Origin: Ruminococcaceae bacterium UBA1438
GTDB lineage: Bacteria > Bacillota > Clostridia > Oscillospirales > Acutalibacteraceae
Length of the DNA stretch: 6,735 nt
Assembly: GCA_002329285.1 (NCBI GenBank)
Contig: DCTO01000010.1
Span: 366 to 7,100 of the forward strand
Direction: 5' to 3'
Part shown: positions 4,959 through 6,735 of the stretch, piece after piece
Layout: every line of letters starts with the position of its first letter
Position numbering within the stretch: position 1 is the first letter of the stretch
The notes under the pieces: generated by a model
Seen by the model: the letters and a program-made list of their open reading frames with translations, nothing else
What the model was told of the DNA's origin: nothing
The model's database searches: none
Position numbers and translations under genes: made by a program

Positions 4959-6617
4959 ATGGATTTACAAACCGCACAAAGGCTTTATGAATACAGAAAG
5001 GCAAACGGATATTCCCAGGAGGAGCTTTCCGAGAAAATAGGAGTTTCCAGGCAGGCAATTTCAAAATGGGAGCGCAGCGAAAGCAGCCCCGATACCGATA
5101 ATTTAATTGCGCTGGCAAAGCTTTACGAAATCACGATTGACGAATTAATCAACGGCAGCGAACCGCCTAAAAAATCACCGGCTTCCGAGGAGCAGACAGA
5201 GAGCAACGCTTCTGAACAGGAAGCACATCAGCCTGCCGCGCCCGCCGGCGATAACGTTGAAATCAGCTTTAGAAACGGCATTAACGTTGAATCAGCTGAC
5301 GGAGATTCCGTCCATATCGGATTTGACGGCATTAAAGTGAACGAGGGCAATTCGCAGGAATTTAACGACCATATTTTTAAGCACGAGCACGAAAGCAACC
5401 GTCTTTTTAACGCAATCGTTGCCTGCTCCTGCTTTTTGCTTTTCATTTTCGCCGGCGCATTTATTCACGGCGGATGGGCTTTCAGCTGGGTTTTCCTTTT
5501 GATGATTCCCGTTTTAACCTCTGCAATGGAAGCGGTTAAAACGAAGAATCCAAGCAAATTTGCATATCCGCTTCTTATCGTTGTGATTTATTGCGAGCTT
5601 GGCCTCATAGCGCATATCTGGCATCCGACATGGGTTTTGTGGATAACAATTCCGATTTATTATATAATGTGCGATGTCTTTAAAAAATCAAAGGCACCCG
5701 AAAACCCAGCGGCACAGCAAGCGGCAAGCACAAACGGCACATATTACACGCCTAATGTTCCGAATGAGCAAACGAGCTCTGCATATGCTCAGGAAAATAA
5801 AAGCAGCGGTGCCGCAAAGGCAGTTGCAATAATTCTTGGATTAATCTGCTCTGCCTGTGTTATCGGAATTATTTCATATGGCATTCTTGCCGGAAATTCC
5901 CGCTCGGTTTCAGGCACAAACAGCATTGATTTCGATGATAACAGCGCATATTCAATCGGCAGCGGCGAGGTTACAGCCACTCAAGTAAGCGGCATTGACA
6001 TTGAGTGGGTGAGAGGCAATATTAACCTTGAATATTATGACGGAGAAACAATTTCTTTCACAGAGAGCGAAACAAACGAAGCCGATTATCAGTTAAGATA
6101 TAAAGTTAAAAACGGTGTGCTTGACATTGATTTCTGCAAATCGGGAATAAATTTTAATGCCGTTTCCTTCGGCAGCGTTTCAAAGGATTTAACAATTCTT
6201 ATACCGCAGGGCAAGGAGCTTTCACAGCTTGATATTGAAAGCGTTTCCGCAAAGGTTAACAGCAACGGCATTGCCGCAAATCAGCTGGATATTGAAACCG
6301 TTTCCGGCAACGTTACGGCAAGCGGCAGTTTTGTTTCCGTTGACACGGAAAGCGTTTCGGCAAACATTGATATCACCGCGGATACGGCGCTGAAAAGCTT
6401 TGATGCAGAAAGCGTTAGCGGCGATGTTATTATTAACCTGCCTGCGGACATAAGCGGCTTTTCGGTTGATGCAGATTCAATTTCATCAAGCGTTAACGCA
6501 AATGATTTCACTATTAACGGCAGCACGGTTAATAATGACGTTTTGAAATACGGCGACGGGCATATCACAATTGATTTTGAATCCGTAAGCGGCAGTTTAA
6601 CCGTTAAAGCATATTAA
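4959..6617 (+). CDS. Membrane-spanning XRE-family regulator with extracytoplasmic DUF4097-like beta-repeat domain
   Basis: This 552-residue protein starts with an XRE (Cro/CI-type) helix-turn-helix at about 5-65; SQEELSEKIGVSRQAISKWE is the typical Firmicutes form. A polar linker rich in Glu, Ala and Pro (66-98) and a short beta-prone segment (99-130, VEISF, VHIGF) follow. I predict five membrane segments: about 151-169, 173-190, 202-221, 225-240 and 287-311, with a polar loop at 241-285. The basic stretches after segments two and four (KTKNPSK, KKSKAP) fit an inside N-terminus, which places the C-terminus outside. Residues 340-552 resemble the DUF4097 beta-strand repeat family, with six DxESVSxxV-like repeats. 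I infer a one-component regulator that binds DNA at the membrane and may respond to an external or envelope signal; ligand and targets are unknown. It is 215 bases after galM on the same strand with no evident functional link. The frame is intact. Confidence 0.85.
   Translation: MDLQTAQRLYEYRKANGYSQEELSEKIGVSRQAISKWERSESSPDTDNLIALAKLYEITIDELINGSEPPKKSPASEEQTESNASEQEAHQPAAPAGDNVEISFRNGINVESADGDSVHIGFDGIKVNEGNSQEFNDHIFKHEHESNRLFNAIVACSCFLLFIFAGAFIHGGWAFSWVFLLMIPVLTSAMEAVKTKNPSKFAYPLLIVVIYCELGLIAHIWHPTWVLWITIPIYYIMCDVFKKSKAPENPAAQQAASTNGTYYTPNVPNEQTSSAYAQENKSSGAAKAVAIILGLICSACVIGIISYGILAGNSRSVSGTNSIDFDDNSAYSIGSGEVTATQVSGIDIEWVRGNINLEYYDGETISFTESETNEADYQLRYKVKNGVLDIDFCKSGINFNAVSFGSVSKDLTILIPQGKELSQLDIESVSAKVNSNGIAANQLDIETVSGNVTASGSFVSVDTESVSANIDITADTALKSFDAESVSGDVIINLPADISGFSVDADSISSSVNANDFTINGSTVNNDVLKYGDGHITIDFESVSGSLTVKAY
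6231..6599 (+). repeat. Region encoding six DxESVSxxV-type beta-ladder repeats
   Basis: Inside the regulator's C-terminal domain the motif recurs at residues 425-433 (DIESVSAKV), 444-452 (DIETVSGNV), 462-470 (DTESVSANI), 482-490 (DAESVSGDV), 504-512 (DADSISSSV) and 539-547 (DFESVSGSL). The period is 18-22 residues for the first five and 35 before the last. Such a regular turn-strand motif is expected of a right-handed beta-solenoid, as proposed for DUF4097-type domains. The DNA of the repeats varies, so they look old rather than freshly duplicated. Confidence 0.8.
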
Positions 6618-6629
6618 GTATTAAATAAA

Positions 6630-6735
6630 CAAGGCACCCTTGGGAGAACCTTCGTAAAGAAGGTTCTCCCAATTAAATTAATCCTTGCGGATTAGTGAAA
6701 TATTCCTTCGGAATATGAAATTGCTTCGCAATGAA
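6630..6735. repeat. Array of small perfect stem-loops, cut by the window edge
   Basis: After the regulator gene come successive perfect hairpins: 6630-6642 (5-bp stem), 6640-6672 (13 bp), 6679-6694 (TAATCC-TTGC-GGATTA), 6700-6716 (ATATTCC-TTC-GGAATAT) and 6720-6732 (ATTGC-TTC-GCAAT). The last three are each followed by TGAA (6696-6699, 6716-6719, 6732-6735), so the unit is hairpin plus TGAA(A) with a TTC-type loop. The stems differ in sequence while the pairing is kept, which points to selection or spread of the folded form. No coding frame is evident. It may be a non-autonomous repeat element or a structured RNA tail; it probably continues past the window. Confidence 0.6.
6640..6672 (+). terminator. 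Long perfect hairpin after the regulator gene
   Basis: A perfect 13-bp stem (TTGGGAGAACCTT / AAGGTTCTCCCAA) with a seven-base loop begins 22 bases after the stop codon. No T-run follows on the plus strand (AATTAAATTAATCC follows) and none on the minus strand, so it is not a textbook intrinsic terminator, though it could end or stabilise the transcript. It heads the stem-loop array described separately. A smaller competing hairpin, CAAGG-CAC-CCTTG (6630-6642), shares its first three bases. Confidence 0.45.

Noticed and set aside
4774..5040. 88-codon plus-strand frame overlapping the regulator start
   Set aside because: It has no ribosome binding site before its ATG, runs 82 bases into the clearly real XRE gene in another frame, and its product has no recognisable pattern.
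6679..6735. CRISPR-like or direct-repeat array at the right end
   Set aside because: The hairpin stems differ in sequence and length, only the TGAA spacer is constant, and units are under 25 bases, so it does not have repeat-spacer structure.

Overview
The window holds four complete protein genes and one partial one. It looks like chromosome of a low- to medium-GC Gram-positive bacterium of the Clostridia, perhaps an Oscillospiraceae/Ruminococcaceae-type gut organism. The grounds are strong AAAGGAG-type ribosome binding sites, a TTG start behind a perfect site, an FHA-RodA-PbpA cell-wall cluster, and an XRE regulator of the style common in Firmicutes. The taxonomic placement is inference; there is no rRNA or tRNA here to anchor it.

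Left part (1-3541, minus strand): a tightly packed operon transcribed right to left. It encodes a membrane-anchored protein with two FHA domains, a 12-helix FtsW/RodA-type (SEDS) peptidoglycan polymerase, and a short class B penicillin-binding protein. The first two genes are 10 bases apart and the last two overlap by ATGA. This is the minimal elongation-type synthase pair (glycosyltransferase plus transpeptidase) with a phosphothreonine-reading partner, in the same order as the mycobacterial fhaB...rodA-pbpA locus but with no kinase or phosphatase in view. A perfect GC-rich hairpin closes the operon. Just beyond it, the first 20 codons of another minus-strand gene run off the left edge.

Middle (3542-4743): a short AT-rich divergent promoter region with one good promoter candidate in each direction, the two -35 boxes being only 7 bases apart. 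It leads rightward into galM (aldose 1-epimerase), which has all four expected catalytic residues.

Right part (4744-6735, plus strand): a 215-base intergenic stretch with inverted and direct GCAAC repeats near a weak promoter. It is followed by the most unusual gene of the window, a 552-residue fusion of a cytoplasmic XRE helix-turn-helix, five predicted membrane segments and an outward-facing DUF4097-like beta-ladder carrying six DxESVSxxV-type repeats. It reads as a one-component transmembrane regulator that could sense the envelope or exterior. The window ends in a dense array of small perfect stem-loops separated by TGAA spacers, which looks like a repeat element cut by the window edge.

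The most interesting items are the XRE-membrane-DUF4097 fusion, the terminal stem-loop array, and the FHA protein whose first domain has lost key phosphate-contact residues while the second keeps them.
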